From: Malikia sp.
Lineage (GTDB): Bacteria; Pseudomonadota; Gammaproteobacteria; Burkholderiales; Burkholderiaceae_C
Direction of reading: 5' to 3'
DNA: 46,918 nucleotides
NCBI RefSeq assembly: GCF_028687635.1
Contig: NZ_JAQTZS010000022.1
Span: forward strand, 1 to 46,918
Below, in pieces: positions 34,276 to 43,637 of this stretch. Within the stretch, counting starts at the first letter, position 1. Each line of letters begins with the position of its first letter. Position numbers and translations under genes: made by a program. Below the pieces are notes generated by a model, which saw only the letters and a program-made list of their open reading frames with translations, made no database searches and was not told where the DNA came from.

Positions 34276-36597
34276 ATGCCGCAACAGGAAGACAAGCGCA
34301 ACGAACTGCGCCGCGCCGCCCTCGAATATCACGAGTTCCCGACCCCGGGCAAGGTGGCGATCGCCGCCACCAAGCAGCTGACCAACCAGCGCGATCTGGC
34401 GCTGGCCTACTCGCCCGGCGTCGCGGCGCCCTGCGAGGAAATCGTCGCCGACCCCAACAACGCCTTCAAGTACACCAGCCGTGGCAACCTGGTCGGTGTC
34501 ATCACCAACGGCACCGCGGTGCTCGGCCTGGGCGACATCGGCCCGCTGGCGGCCAAGCCGGTGATGGAAGGCAAGGGCGTGCTGTTCAAGAAGTTCGCCG
34601 GCATCGATGTGTTCGACATCGAGATCAACGAGAAGGACCCGGACAAGCTGATCGAGATCATCGCCGCGCTCGAACCGACCTTCGGTGGCATCAACCTGGA
34701 GGACATCAAGGCGCCCGAGTGCTTCTACATCGAGAAGAAGCTCAAGGAACGCATGAAGATCCCGGTCTTCCACGATGACCAGCACGGCACCGCGATCGTG
34801 GTCGGCGCGGCGCTGCTCAACGGCATCAAGGTGGTCGGCAAGGACATCAAGAGCGTCAAGCTGGTGACCTCGGGCGCTGGCGCCGCCGCGCTGGCCTGCC
34901 TGGGCCTGCTGGTCAAGCTCGGCCTGCCGCGCGAGAACATCTATGTCACCGACCTGGCCGGCGTGGTCTACCAGGGCCGCACCGAGCTGATGGACGCCGA
35001 CAAGGCGCAGTACGCGCAGCCGACCGACGCGCGCACGCTGCGCGAAATCATCGCCGGCGCCGACATCTTCCTGGGCCTGTCGGCCGGTGGCGTGCTCAAG
35101 CCCGACATGGTGGCGAGCATGGCCGAGCGCCCGCTGATCTTCGCGCTGGCCAACCCCACGCCCGAGATCCTGCCCGAGGAAGTCAAGGCCGTGCGCGACG
35201 ACGCGATCATGGCGACCGGCCGCACCGACTACCCGAACCAGGTCAACAACGTCCTGTGCTTCCCCTACATCTTCCGGGGTGCGCTCGATGCCGGCGCCTC
35301 GACCATCACCGACGAGATGGAAGTGGCCGCGGTGCGCGCCATTGCCGACCTCGCGCAGGCCGAGCAGAGCGACGTGGTGGCGGCGGCCTATTCGGGCGAG
35401 ACGCTGGCCTTCGGTCCCGAATACCTGATCCCCAAGCCGTTCGACCCGCGCCTGATGATGAAGATCGCGCCGGCGGTGGCGCAGGCCGCCGTCGACAGCG
35501 GCGTCGCGCAGCGCCCGGTGCAGGACATGGACGCCTACCGCGAGAAGCTGCAGAGCTTCGTGTTCGCGTCGGGCACCATGATGAAGCCGGTCTACGCGAT
35601 CGCCAAGAAGGCGCTGCACAAGCGCGTCGCCTACGCCGAGGGCGAGGAAGAGCGCGTGCTGCGCGCCTGCCAGGTGATGGTCGACGAGGGCCTGGCGCGT
35701 CCGACGCTGATCGGTCGCCCGGCCGTCATCGCGCAGCGGGTCGAGAAGTTCGGCCTGCGCCTCCAGGAGGGCCTGGACTATGACGTCGTCAACGTCGAGC
35801 AGGATGACCGCTACCGCGACTTCTGGCAGACCTATCACCAGCTGGCGGCGCGCAAGGGCGTGACCGAGCAGCTGGCCAAGATCGAGATGCGCCGCCGCCT
35901 GTCGCTGATCGGCGCGATGCTGCTGCGCAATGGCGATGTCGATGGCCTGATCTGCGGCACCTGGGGCACTAGCTCGATGCACCTGAACTACATCGACCAG
36001 GTGATCGGCAAGCGTCCCGGCGCGCATTGCTACGCCGCGATGAACGCGCTGATGCTGCCGGGCCGCTCGGTCTTCATCGTCGACACCCATGTCAACTACG
36101 ACCCGAGCGCCGAGCAGCTGGCCGAGATCACGATGATGGCGGCGCGCAAGATCATGCGCTTCGGCATCACGCCCAAGGCGGCGCTGCTGTCGCACTCGAA
36201 CTTCGGCAGTTCCGATCAGCCGTCGGCGGTCAAGATGCGCCAGACGCTCGAACTGCTGCGCGAACAGGCGCCCTGGCTCGAGGTCGACGGCGAGATGCAT
36301 GGCGACGTGGCGCTCGACGCGCAGGCGCGCGCCGCCATCATGCCCAACAGCACGCTGGCGGGCGATGCCAATCTGCTGGTCTGCCCCAACGTCGATGCGG
36401 CCAACATCGCCTACAACCTGCTCAAGACGGCGGCCGGTGGCGGCATCGCGATCGGCCCGATGCTGCTGGGCGTGGCCAAGCCGGTGCATATCCTGACCGC
36501 GAGCGCGACGGTGCGCCGCATCGTCAACATGACCGCGCTGACGGTGGCCGAGGCCAACATCGGCTCGCGTGCCGTGGGTGCTGCCGCGCAGGCCTGA
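34276..36597 (+). CDS. maeB: NADP-dependent malic enzyme, MaeB type (malic enzyme-phosphotransacetylase hybrid)
   Basis: Oxidative decarboxylation of malate to pyruvate with NADP. The 773-residue chimeric enzyme has an N-terminal malic-enzyme domain ([16 protein letters not shown], then [19 protein letters not shown] and [10 protein letters not shown]), a Rossmann NAD(P) domain ([16 protein letters not shown]), and from about residue 445 a C-terminal phosphotransacetylase-like domain that is regulatory rather than catalytic in this class. The ATG at 34276 is chosen over 34261 and 34222 because GGAG lies nine bases upstream. A rho-independent terminator follows. Confidence 0.95.
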   Translation: MPQQEDKRNELRRAALEYHEFPTPGKVAIAATKQLTNQRDLALAYSPGVAAPCEEIVADPNNAFKYTSRGNLVGVITNGTAVLGLGDIGPLAAKPVMEGKGVLFKKFAGIDVFDIEINEKDPDKLIEIIAALEPTFGGINLEDIKAPECFYIEKKLKERMKIPVFHDDQHGTAIVVGAALLNGIKVVGKDIKSVKLVTSGAGAAALACLGLLVKLGLPRENIYVTDLAGVVYQGRTELMDADKAQYAQPTDARTLREIIAGADIFLGLSAGGVLKPDMVASMAERPLIFALANPTPEILPEEVKAVRDDAIMATGRTDYPNQVNNVLCFPYIFRGALDAGASTITDEMEVAAVRAIADLAQAEQSDVVAAAYSGETLAFGPEYLIPKPFDPRLMMKIAPAVAQAAVDSGVAQRPVQDMDAYREKLQSFVFASGTMMKPVYAIAKKALHKRVAYAEGEEERVLRACQVMVDEGLARPTLIGRPAVIAQRVEKFGLRLQEGLDYDVVNVEQDDRYRDFWQTYHQLAARKGVTEQLAKIEMRRRLSLIGAMLLRNGDVDGLICGTWGTSSMHLNYIDQVIGKRPGAHCYAAMNALMLPGRSVFIVDTHVNYDPSAEQLAEITMMAARKIMRFGITPKAALLSHSNFGSSDQPSAVKMRQTLELLREQAPWLEVDGEMHGDVALDAQARAAIMPNSTLAGDANLLVCPNVDAANIAYNLLKTAAGGGIAIGPMLLGVAKPVHILTASATVRRIVNMTALTVAEANIGSRAVGAAAQA

Positions 36598-36616
36598 CGC
36601 GCGATTTCCCGGTCCG

Positions 36617-36663
36617 ACCCTGGTGCGGTGCCATGTTGCGCTGCACCAGGGTTCTTGCTTTTT
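36617..36663 (+). terminator. Terminator after maeB
   Basis: ACCCTGGTGC (36617-36626) pairs perfectly with GCACCAGGGT (36643-36652); a T-rich tail (TTCTTGCTTTTT) follows. Confidence 0.75.
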
Positions 36664-36689
36664 GGGGCCGCTTCAGGCACACTAGCGCG

Positions 36690-36910
36690 CTTGAATTTCA
36701 GGGTTTACCCTCACGATTTTCGTGCGGGTTGGCCCGTGAGCGAGAGGCATCGAGGTTCGGGCGCAGCCCTTGAGCTGGGCTTGGTTGCGCCCGATCAAGC
36801 GGGCAGGAAGCCCGCGACAGACCGCTGCAACGCGAATATACCCGATCCTGTCGCCACATCTCCGACCGCCGGCGCGAGCCTGAGCCGCAGCATAGGGCGA
36901 GCGGTCGCAT
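36690..36910 (+). ncRNA. Highly structured leader or RNA before the barstar gene
   Basis: The 347 bases between maeB and the barstar gene hold no credible reading frame beyond the terminator, but many strong stems. Visible are CACGA/TCGTG (36712-36716 with 36720-36724, approximate), a nine-base-pair TCGGGCGCA/TGCGCCCGA arm enclosing AGCCC/GGGCT (about 36757-36794), GCGGGC/GCCCGC around AGGAA (about 36799-36815), and CGACCGC/GCGGTCG (about 36863-36907). It could be a cis-regulatory leader or an independent RNA. It does not match any riboswitch, 6S, SRP, tmRNA or RNase P pattern I know. Confidence 0.45.
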
Positions 36911-36944
36911 CATCGACAACATTGAATTGGAAAGAGACTTGCGG

Positions 36945-37481
36945 ATGGACCAGCCACTTCGTAACGTGCGCAGCAATATCGTTCAATCGATCCGGGCTTT
37001 CACGGTCAAGGACCTGCAGGCAGCGGCCGAGCAACTCGGCCACCATTTCCTCTACGCCAACCTGGCGACCGCCACCAACAAGCAGGACGTGCTCGACCTG
37101 ATCGCCCAGCAGTACACGCTGCCGTCGACCTTCGGCAAGAACTTCGATGCGCTCTACGACTGCATGACCGACGTGGTGCACAAGTCGGGCCAGCAGACCG
37201 GCTTCATCGTCGTGCTCGAGCATATCCCGACCAGCCCCAAGTTCGACAAGGAAGCGCGCGAGCTGCTGCTCGACATCTTCCGCGACATCGCCGACTACTG
37301 GAACGACCGCAAGGTGCCGTTCCGCTGCTTCTACAGCTTCTCGGTGGCGCGCGCGACCAAGGGGGCCGAGCTCGGCGCCAGCGACGAGCCGACCCTGACC
37401 GACAAGCTGGTCGACGTCAGCCCGCAGGCGCTGCGCATGAGCAGCCCCTTCAACGCCGGCTACTGGCTCAGCGCGGCCTGA
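36945..37481 (+). CDS. Barstar-family (ribonuclease inhibitor) protein
   Basis: Predicted ribonuclease inhibitor of 178 residues. The barstar fold is visible in IRAFTVKDLQAAAEQLGHHFLYANLATATNKQDVLDLIAQQYTLPSTFGKNFDALYDCMTDV, with the characteristic GKNFDALYDCMTD helix that contacts barnase-type RNases, and a later segment FRCFYSFSVARATKG. The ATG at 36945 is preceded by AGAGA at a suitable distance. No barnase-like gene is present next to it, whereas related genomes often (from memory) pair the two. It may act on an RNase encoded elsewhere. Confidence 0.82.
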   Translation: MDQPLRNVRSNIVQSIRAFTVKDLQAAAEQLGHHFLYANLATATNKQDVLDLIAQQYTLPSTFGKNFDALYDCMTDVVHKSGQQTGFIVVLEHIPTSPKFDKEARELLLDIFRDIADYWNDRKVPFRCFYSFSVARATKGAELGASDEPTLTDKLVDVSPQALRMSSPFNAGYWLSAA

Positions 37482-37546
37482 CGGCCAGGCTCCTGGCGGG
37501 CAGCCAGGGCCTCGTTCAGTCGCCCCCCGGCCGATCCACTTCTGAT

Positions 37547-37596
37547 CCCGCCAGCCAAAGGCCCGTCGCAAGCGGGCCTTTGGTCCGTCTGGCGGG
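37547..37596. terminator. Bidirectional terminator between barstar and rsmA
   Basis: A long nested hairpin: CCCGCCAG (37547-37554) with CTGGCGGG (37589-37596) outside, and AAAGGCCCG (37557-37565) with CGGGCCTTT (37573-37581) inside. The A/T-flanked inner stem can end transcription from both of the convergent genes. Confidence 0.8.
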
Positions 37597-37629
37597 CCGG
37601 AAAAGTCGCACCTGCGCACCAAGGCCGGA

Positions 37630-38409
37630 TCAGCTGCTCTGGCCGGCTTCACAGGCCTGGGCCAGCGCCACGTACTCGGCCACCGGCACCTCCTCGGCGC
37701 GGCGCTGCAGGTCGAATTGGCCGGCAAAGCCGCGCGCTTCCAGCCAGCGGCCCAGGCTGTGGCGCAGCAGCTTGCGCCGCATCGAGAACGCGACCTGCAC
37801 CAGCTCCTCCAGCAGCCTGGCATCGAGCAGCGGCGGCGTCGCCAGCGGCACCATGCGCACGATCGCGCTGTCGACGCGCGGCGGCGGGTCGAAGCTCTCG
37901 GGCGGCACGAACAGCACGTTTTCCATCTCGTAGCGCCACTGCAGCATCACGCTCAGGCGGCTGTAGTCGGCCGTGCAGGGCCGGCCCACCATCCGGTCTA
38001 TCACTTCCTTTTGCAGCATGAAATGCTGGTCCTGCACCACGTCGGCGACGCCGAGCAGGTGGAACAGGATCGGCGTCGAGATGTTGTAGGGCAGGTTGCC
38101 GACCACGCGCATCGGTTCCGCCCGGCTGGCCGCCAGCGCGCGGAAGTCGACCTTGAGCACGTCGGACTCGATCACGGTCAGCTGCGGGTGCGCGCGCAGC
38201 CGCACCGCGAGGTCGCGGTCGAGCTCGACCACGGTCAGCTGGCCGAGGCGTTCGACCAGTGGCTGGGTCAGCGCGGCCAGGCCGGGGCCGATCTCGACCA
38301 CGAACTGGCCGGGCCTGGGGGCGATCGCGTCGACGATGGCTTCGATGATGGACTGGTCGGACAGGAAATGCTGGCCGAAGCGCTTGCGCGCCTTGTGGGG
38401 TGCGTTCAC
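37630..38409 (-). CDS. rsmA: 16S rRNA dimethyladenosine transferase
   Basis: KsgA/RsmA, which dimethylates A1518 and A1519 of 16S rRNA during small-subunit assembly. The 259-residue protein begins with (V/M)[15 protein letters not shown], has the SAM site [11 protein letters not shown] and the catalytic NLPYNIS. The start is GTG at 38409, overlapping the surA stop codon as GTGA, so translation is coupled. This lptD-surA-rsmA order is conserved in proteobacteria (pdxA is absent here). Confidence 0.95.
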   Translation of the reverse strand: MNAPHKARKRFGQHFLSDQSIIEAIVDAIAPRPGQFVVEIGPGLAALTQPLVERLGQLTVVELDRDLAVRLRAHPQLTVIESDVLKVDFRALAASRAEPMRVVGNLPYNISTPILFHLLGVADVVQDQHFMLQKEVIDRMVGRPCTADYSRLSVMLQWRYEMENVLFVPPESFDPPPRVDSAIVRMVPLATPPLLDARLLEELVQVAFSMRRKLLRHSLGRWLEARGFAGQFDLQRRAEEVPVAEYVALAQACEAGQSS

Positions 38410-39782
38410 TGGGGAGGCTCGCGGTATTCGATGTAAGCCCGGCCGCGCAACTCGCGCGCCCAGGTCTCGTAGGCTTGTTCGGATTTCTGTTCGCGCAGGA
38501 TGTTGCGCACCCATTCGCGCAGCTCGCGCGCGCTCAGGGGCACCTGGCGGCGTTCCTGCACCTGGATCAGGTGCACGCCGAAGCGCGACACCAGCGGCTC
38601 GGACAGCTGGCCCGGCGCAAGCTGGTTCATGACCTGCTCGAACTCGGGCACGAACATGCCGGGCTGGGCCCAGCCGAGGTCACCGCCGGCGCTGGCCGAA
38701 CCGTCCTGGCTGTGCTGGCGTGCCAGCTCCTCGAAGCGGGCCGATCCGGCGGCAATGTGCTGGCGCATCTCCTGGAGCCGGGCCAGTGCCGCGTCCTGGC
38801 TCAGCTGGGCACCCGGGCGCAGCAGGATGTGGCGCACGCGCGTCTGGGTGACCACCGCGTCGGACAGGCCGCCGCTGTGCTTGTCGAGCAGCTTGAGCAC
38901 ATGGAAGCCGGCGCCGCTGCGCACGACCTCGGCGACCTGGCCGGGCAGCAGCGAGCGCGTGGCGTCGACGAACAGGCCGGGGTAGCGGTCGATGCCGCGC
39001 AGGCCGAGCTCGCCGCCCCGGGCCTTGTCGGCCGCGTCGGAGGACTCGCGCACCAGCGCGGCGAAGTCGGCGCCGGAACGGGCGCGCTGGGCCAGCTGCT
39101 CGGCGCGTTGGCGCAGGCGCTCGACCGTGGCGTCGTCAGAGTCCTCGGGCACCCGGACCAGCAACTGGGCCAGGTTGATCTCGGCCAGCTCGGGGCTCTG
39201 GTGTTCGGCCAGGTAGGCATCGATTTCCGGCTCACCGATCCTGATCCGGTTGTCGACCTCGCGCTCGCGCAAGCGCTGCAGCAGCATCTCGTTGCGCAGG
39301 TCGGCACGGAAAGCCTCGGCATCCTGTCCCGTGGCCTTGAGGCGCACGTGCAGTTGTTCGACGCTCAGACCGTTCTGGCGCGCGATGTTCTCTTCGGCCT
39401 GCGTCAGTGTGGCGGCGTCGATCCTGAGCCCCTGCTCGGCCGCGGCCTGCAGCATGGCGCGCTCCAGGATCAGCCGCTCCATGACCTGGGGCAGCAGTTC
39501 GGCGCGTGGTGGCTGCTGGGCGCCGCCGGTGGGAGGCTGCAGTCGCGCGAGGCGGGCGTGCACCTCGTGGTTGGTGATCGGCTCGGAATTGACCAGCGCG
39601 ACGACATGGTCGGCCGGCATGGCCTCTGCCGCAGGCGCCGACGGGCCGGCAGCCACGACGGGTTGGACCGGCTGGGGGACCACCGCAGGCTGGGCAACGG
39701 TCTTGGCCGGTGGCTTGGTCGCCGCAACAGCCAGGCCGCCGGACAGCAGCAGCGCGGTCGCCAGTGCAAGGGATTTATTCAT
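38406..39782 (-). CDS. surA: Periplasmic chaperone and peptidyl-prolyl isomerase SurA
   Basis: Chaperone for outer-membrane proteins, including LptD. The 458-residue protein has a signal peptide ([21 protein letters not shown]), an N-terminal SurA domain ([23 protein letters not shown]), and two parvulin-type PpiC domains (about 180-290, with [13 protein letters not shown]; and about 300-405, with [18 protein letters not shown]). The ATG at 39782 lies eight bases inside the 3' end of lptD. Slightly longer than E. coli SurA because of an Ala/Pro-rich linker after the signal. Confidence 0.95.
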   Translation of the reverse strand: MNKSLALATALLLSGGLAVAATKPPAKTVAQPAVVPQPVQPVVAAGPSAPAAEAMPADHVVALVNSEPITNHEVHARLARLQPPTGGAQQPPRAELLPQVMERLILERAMLQAAAEQGLRIDAATLTQAEENIARQNGLSVEQLHVRLKATGQDAEAFRADLRNEMLLQRLREREVDNRIRIGEPEIDAYLAEHQSPELAEINLAQLLVRVPEDSDDATVERLRQRAEQLAQRARSGADFAALVRESSDAADKARGGELGLRGIDRYPGLFVDATRSLLPGQVAEVVRSGAGFHVLKLLDKHSGGLSDAVVTQTRVRHILLRPGAQLSQDAALARLQEMRQHIAAGSARFEELARQHSQDGSASAGGDLGWAQPGMFVPEFEQVMNQLAPGQLSEPLVSRFGVHLIQVQERRQVPLSARELREWVRNILREQKSEQAYETWARELRGRAYIEYREPPQ

Positions 39783-42231
39783 AACGCTCGAACCGGCTGG
39801 GCGGGTTGATTTCTTCACGCAGGTATTGATAGCGGGGCACATTGTTGCGCAGGGACTGCAGCGGGCTCGATCCGATGCGGGTGAAATCCGAGAACTCGAG
39901 CTGGAACATGATGCGCTGGTTGGCACTGCTGGTGCTGTTTTGCAGCCGCTCGACCACGACCCGGCCGATCCAGCAGCCCGCATCGTATTCGAAGCCCGCC
40001 AGCAGATCGACGATCCGGCTTTCGGGCAGACTGTAGTTGATCCGGCCCACGCTGTACCACTGTTGCGGCCCGAGGCCGCGGCCCGCCACGCCGGCCGGCG
40101 TCGTACCGAACAGGGCCTGCAGCGGCCATTGCCAGCCCAGGTCGAGCTGGCGGCTGGCATCGCTGGCCGATTGCTGCGACTGCTGCTTGACGCGGTAGCC
40201 GGCGTTGAGCACCCGGTAGGGTCCCGGCAGATAGCGCAGGCCCAGCGTGCTGCGGGTCGATTCGCCGGATTCCGGGTTGTACTGCAGTTCCGCGCTGGCC
40301 GACCATTGCGGTGTCCATTGCACGCGTGCGCCCAGCAGCAGGTCGGTCAGGCCGGATGCAACAGTCGATTCGCCGGGTAGCGTGACCCGCTGTTCGCGGA
40401 AGCGGTAGCGCTGTGCGATCCCCAGGCTCAGCAGCTCGGCGCCGGTTTCGGGCTGTAGCAGCCGGGTGGTGGCGCCCAGCGTCAGCGCGTCGAGGTCGGC
40501 GATGCGGTCGTTGCCGGCGTAGGGGTTGGGCAGGTATACGGTCGCCAGGCTGAAGCCGAACGGGGCGTTGTCGTAGCTCGGCAGGTAGCCCTGCTCACGG
40601 TAGGGCGTGCGCGAGTAGTAGAGCCGCGGCTCCAGCGTCTGCACCAGATCGCGACCGAAGAAGCGCGCGTCGCGTTCGAAGAACAGGCCGCTGTCCAGGC
40701 TGAGCGTCGGCAACGCCAGCCCCTGGCTGGACTGGCCACTGCCGATCGCCTGGTCGAACTGGTACTGGCGTGCGTGCAGCTGCAGCCCGGGCTTGACGAA
40801 CCAGCCCGGCGCTTGCCAGGTCTTGCTCAGCTGGGCCAGCACGAGCGCACGATCGCCACCGAGCACCGTCGCGCTCTTGCCGTCGCCGATCTGGATGGTA
40901 CGGTCGGTCGCGAAGCGCGTCAGCTCGGTCTGCAGCGATCCTTCCCAGTCCGGGTTGCCGGCCAGACTGAAGGGGGCCGGAGCCAGGCGCGCCGCCAGCG
41001 AAGGCACGCGGTCATAGGGCGCGACGATCTGGGCCGCCGGAGCGGGATCCTGCAGCGTCTGCCAGCTGTAGCTGCCGGCCGAGAACGACCAGTCGCCGCG
41101 GCCCCAGTTCAGCACCGCCTCGCTCGGCAGCAGGCGCTGTGTCAGCCCCAAGCCCTTGCCCGCGCGCGGAAAATCGCGCCAGTAGTTGTCGTCGCTGACC
41201 CGGTTCAGGTTCAACCTCAAGCCCAGATGGTCGATGCCCGGTACGCTGGAAAAGCCTTGCCGGTGCTGGATCGAGGCGCTCCAGCGATCGGCGTCACGCA
41301 GCTTGTCGCCTGGCATGTAGGCGCCACTCAGCTCGCCGCTGAAGTCGGATTCGAGGTAGCGGAACTCGCCGCCCAGGTCGACCCCGCGCTTGCTCATCAG
41401 CGTGGGCGTGAGCGTCGCGTCGCGCCGCGGCGCGAGGTTCAGGTAGTAGGGCAGCGCGACTTCGATTCCGCTCTGGGTCGCGATGTTGAGGCTGGGCGGC
41501 AGCAGTCCCGAGCGCCGCTGGTCGGACAGCGGGAACTCCACATAGGGCGCCCCCAGTATCGGCAGTCCCTTGAAATGCAGCACGCCGCCGTGCGCGGTCC
41601 CGGTATCGGTCGCGGTGTCGAACTCCATCCGGCTGGCCGACAGCCACCAGTCGGGCTTCCAGGGGCCCGAATCGGGGCGCGAGCAGGTCGAGTAGACGGC
41701 GCGTTCGGCGCTGGACTGGTTCGGCCCCAGGAAGTCCAGCCGGCTCGCCTCGCCCTGCCCGCCGTTCTTGAGCAGCGTGAAGCGGGGCTGGAGGAAATAC
41801 CCTTCGTTGCTGTCGAGCTTGAGCTTGAGCTCGCTGCCCTGGTAGATGTTGCCAAGCCGGTTGACGCGCACCCCGCCGCTGGCGTGCACGGTATCGTTGG
41901 CGACCTGGTGTTCGAGCCGATCCGCCTTGAGCACCAGGTCGTGGCGGCGCAGTTCGGCATGACCCTCGACCCGGGTCTGCACGTCGGTCTGGCCCTCGAT
42001 GCGGTCGCCGAGCAGGAAGGTCGGTCCCGCCAGCTCGCGGCCGCCGGGCAGACGCTCCTGCAATTGCAGGCTGGGCTGCAGCGCCAGTCCGGGCTCGGCG
42101 CCACTGGACTGCGCGGCAGCCGGGCCCAGCAGCGCACCGCCGGCCGCCAGCAGCAGGGCGCTGCGCGCAGCGGCGCTGAGGGGGCGCAGGGGTATCTGCA
42201 GCGGGGCGGCGGTGTTGGACTCTGGTGGCAC
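39775..42231 (-). CDS. lptD: LPS-assembly protein LptD
   Basis: Outer-membrane beta-barrel that inserts LPS with LptE. The 818-residue protein has a signal-like N-terminus (ALLLAAGGALLGPAAAQ), an OstA jellyroll domain (about 65-200) and a C-terminal barrel ending RFERYE. I see only two cysteines, one in VYSTCSRP after the jellyroll and one in YDAGCWIG near the C-terminus; E. coli LptD has four that form two disulfides, so a single long-range disulfide is expected here. It is the first gene of the lptD-surA-rsmA unit. A TnpB element lies immediately upstream. Confidence 0.95.
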   Translation of the reverse strand: MPPESNTAAPLQIPLRPLSAAARSALLLAAGGALLGPAAAQSSGAEPGLALQPSLQLQERLPGGRELAGPTFLLGDRIEGQTDVQTRVEGHAELRRHDLVLKADRLEHQVANDTVHASGGVRVNRLGNIYQGSELKLKLDSNEGYFLQPRFTLLKNGGQGEASRLDFLGPNQSSAERAVYSTCSRPDSGPWKPDWWLSASRMEFDTATDTGTAHGGVLHFKGLPILGAPYVEFPLSDQRRSGLLPPSLNIATQSGIEVALPYYLNLAPRRDATLTPTLMSKRGVDLGGEFRYLESDFSGELSGAYMPGDKLRDADRWSASIQHRQGFSSVPGIDHLGLRLNLNRVSDDNYWRDFPRAGKGLGLTQRLLPSEAVLNWGRGDWSFSAGSYSWQTLQDPAPAAQIVAPYDRVPSLAARLAPAPFSLAGNPDWEGSLQTELTRFATDRTIQIGDGKSATVLGGDRALVLAQLSKTWQAPGWFVKPGLQLHARQYQFDQAIGSGQSSQGLALPTLSLDSGLFFERDARFFGRDLVQTLEPRLYYSRTPYREQGYLPSYDNAPFGFSLATVYLPNPYAGNDRIADLDALTLGATTRLLQPETGAELLSLGIAQRYRFREQRVTLPGESTVASGLTDLLLGARVQWTPQWSASAELQYNPESGESTRSTLGLRYLPGPYRVLNAGYRVKQQSQQSASDASRQLDLGWQWPLQALFGTTPAGVAGRGLGPQQWYSVGRINYSLPESRIVDLLAGFEYDAGCWIGRVVVERLQNSTSSANQRIMFQLEFSDFTRIGSSPLQSLRNNVPRYQYLREEINPPSRFERYE

Positions 42232-42304
42232 GGATGGGCGTACTGGATGGGGCGCGCGGCGCCGTTCGTAGAATAGCTGGACAATTATCCGCTGCGCCGT
42301 AAGA

Positions 42305-42363
42305 CCTCTTCCAAGTCGGTCGGGTGGTAGCCCTGGAGCCGAAGGCGCCCGACTTGGGGGAGG
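42305..42363. repeat. Fifteen-base-pair hairpin upstream of the second tnpB
   Basis: CCTCTTCCAAGTCGG (42305-42319) pairs with CCGACTTGGGGGAGG (42349-42363), with two G-U pairs, around a 29-base loop. It is probably the left-end structure of the TnpB element, though long for that, or a separate regulatory RNA hairpin. It lies in the 205-base gap between lptD and tnpB. Confidence 0.6.
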
Positions 42364-42436
42364 ATATAAGGCGCTCCAGATCCATACTTTGGGTCAAGAG
42401 GTCAGTTCGTTGGGCGTTCACTATACTTGGATCAAC

Positions 42437-43564
42437 ATGAAACCCGACGTTTCGCACACGGTTCGCACCTTGCGCCTGCGCTTGAAAGACAAGCACAGCG
42501 CGTTGCTGCTCGAACACGCGCGCGCGGTCAACTGCGTGTGGAGCTTCTGCAACGAGCTGTCGGTCAAGCACTTCGAGCGCCAGCGCGCCTTCCTGTCGGC
42601 CCACGACATGCAGCCCTATACCAAGGGCGCCGGCAAGGAGCTGGGCTTGCATTCGCAGACGGTGCAAACCATTCAGGAAGAATACGTGACGCGCCGCAAG
42701 CAGTTCAAAAAAGTGAAACTGCGCTGGCGCGTCTCAGGCGGTGCTCGGCGCTCGCTGGGCTGGATCCCGTTCAAGGCCAGTGCGGTGCGCTACAAGGTCG
42801 GGCAGGTGTGGTACGCCGGCCAGCCGCTGTCGCTGTGGGACTCCCACGGCTTGAGCCACTACGAGCTTGGCGCGGGCTCCTTCAGCGAGGACAGTCGCGG
42901 TCGCTGGTACTTCAACGTGACCGTGAAAACACCTGAGCTCGTCGGCCCGCCGGCCCCGAAACCCATCACCTCTGTAGGCATTGACCTGGGGCTCAAGGCT
43001 TTCCTGACCACCAGCGACGGCGAGGCGGTCGATGCGCATCGCTTCTACCGCGACCTGGAGCCCCAGCTTGCCACTGCCCAGCGGGCAGGCAAGAAACACC
43101 GTGTCAAGGCACTCCACGCGAAGGTCGCGAACCGTCGCAAAGATGCCTTGCACAAACTCAGTACCCGGCTGGTCAACAGCTATGGGGCGATCTTTGTTGG
43201 CGACGTGAACGCTTCAGGCCTGGCACAGACACGGATGGCGAAATCCGTGCTCGACGCAGGCTGGAGCCAGTTCAGAACCATGCAGCAGTACAAGTGCGAT
43301 GACGCAGGCGTATGGTTCGAGGAAGTCAACGAAGCGTATACCACCCAGACCTGTTCGTGCTGTGCAAGCCGCACGGGACCGAAAGGTGCCGCAGGTCTTG
43401 GAATAAGGGGATGGCAGTGCGAAGCGTGTGGAACAGTTCACGACCGGGATACCAACGCCGCCCAGAACATCCTCGCGCGCGGACTAGCGCGTCTTGCAGA
43501 AGGAACTCCGAAATGGAGCGCCGTCGGGAGCATAAACTCCCCGGCACTTCAGGCCGGGGAGTAG
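42437..43564 (+). CDS. tnpB: TnpB-family protein with variant RuvC-II site
   Basis: OrfB/TnpB-type protein of 375 residues. RuvC-I is intact (VGIDLG, Asp183), as is RuvC-III (HDRDTNAA, Asp336/338) and the zinc ribbon (CSCC...CEAC). The RuvC-II position reads FVGDVNASG, so the usual catalytic glutamate (IEDLN in the other TnpB of this window) is Gly255. Candidate substitutes are the glutamates in WFEEVNEAYTTQ just before the zinc ribbon. TnpB lineages with a relocated catalytic residue have been described; this may be one, or a nuclease-dead derivative. The ATG at 42437 opens the conserved MKPDVSHTVRTLRLRL; an in-frame longer reading begins at 42389. The 3' end forms the right-end hairpin. Confidence 0.9.
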   Translation: MKPDVSHTVRTLRLRLKDKHSALLLEHARAVNCVWSFCNELSVKHFERQRAFLSAHDMQPYTKGAGKELGLHSQTVQTIQEEYVTRRKQFKKVKLRWRVSGGARRSLGWIPFKASAVRYKVGQVWYAGQPLSLWDSHGLSHYELGAGSFSEDSRGRWYFNVTVKTPELVGPPAPKPITSVGIDLGLKAFLTTSDGEAVDAHRFYRDLEPQLATAQRAGKKHRVKALHAKVANRRKDALHKLSTRLVNSYGAIFVGDVNASGLAQTRMAKSVLDAGWSQFRTMQQYKCDDAGVWFEEVNEAYTTQTCSCCASRTGPKGAAGLGIRGWQCEACGTVHDRDTNAAQNILARGLARLAEGTPKWSAVGSINSPALQAGE

Positions 43565-43582
43565 TCAACCACGAGGCCCGCG
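43450..43582 (+). ncRNA. Predicted omega (guide) RNA of the second TnpB element
   Basis: By family analogy the guide RNA would be read from the tnpB 3' end through the perfect nine-base-pair right-end hairpin (43537-43561), with the guide after TAGTCAA. The guide would then derive from the leader of the sugar-kinase gene. Inferred, not observed. Confidence 0.4.
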
Positions 43583-43637
43583 TCGCGGGTCGTTGTCGCA
43601 AGCGCCGGCCTGCGGCGCGCCAGATTCCAGCTTATAC

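Larger units (their letters stand above)
42300..43575 (+). mobile_element. TnpB-only IS605-like element between lptD and amgK
   Basis: The unit consists of a 5' hairpin region, tnpB, and a right-end hairpin (CTCCCCGGC/GCCGGGGAG, 43537-43545 with 43553-43561) that overlaps the last tnpB codons and is followed by TAGTCAA, a common ending of IS1341-like elements. No tnpA is present. Borders are approximate. It separates the divergent lptD and sugar-kinase genes. Confidence 0.7.

Noticed and set aside
34249-36489. 746-residue minus-strand open frame opposite maeB
   Set aside because: No recognisable motif; composition is that of a mirror frame of the malic enzyme gene.
36690-36870. 6S RNA, SRP RNA, tmRNA or RNase P RNA
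   Set aside because: The conserved motifs of these RNAs are missing and no long closing helix like that of 6S RNA could be built.
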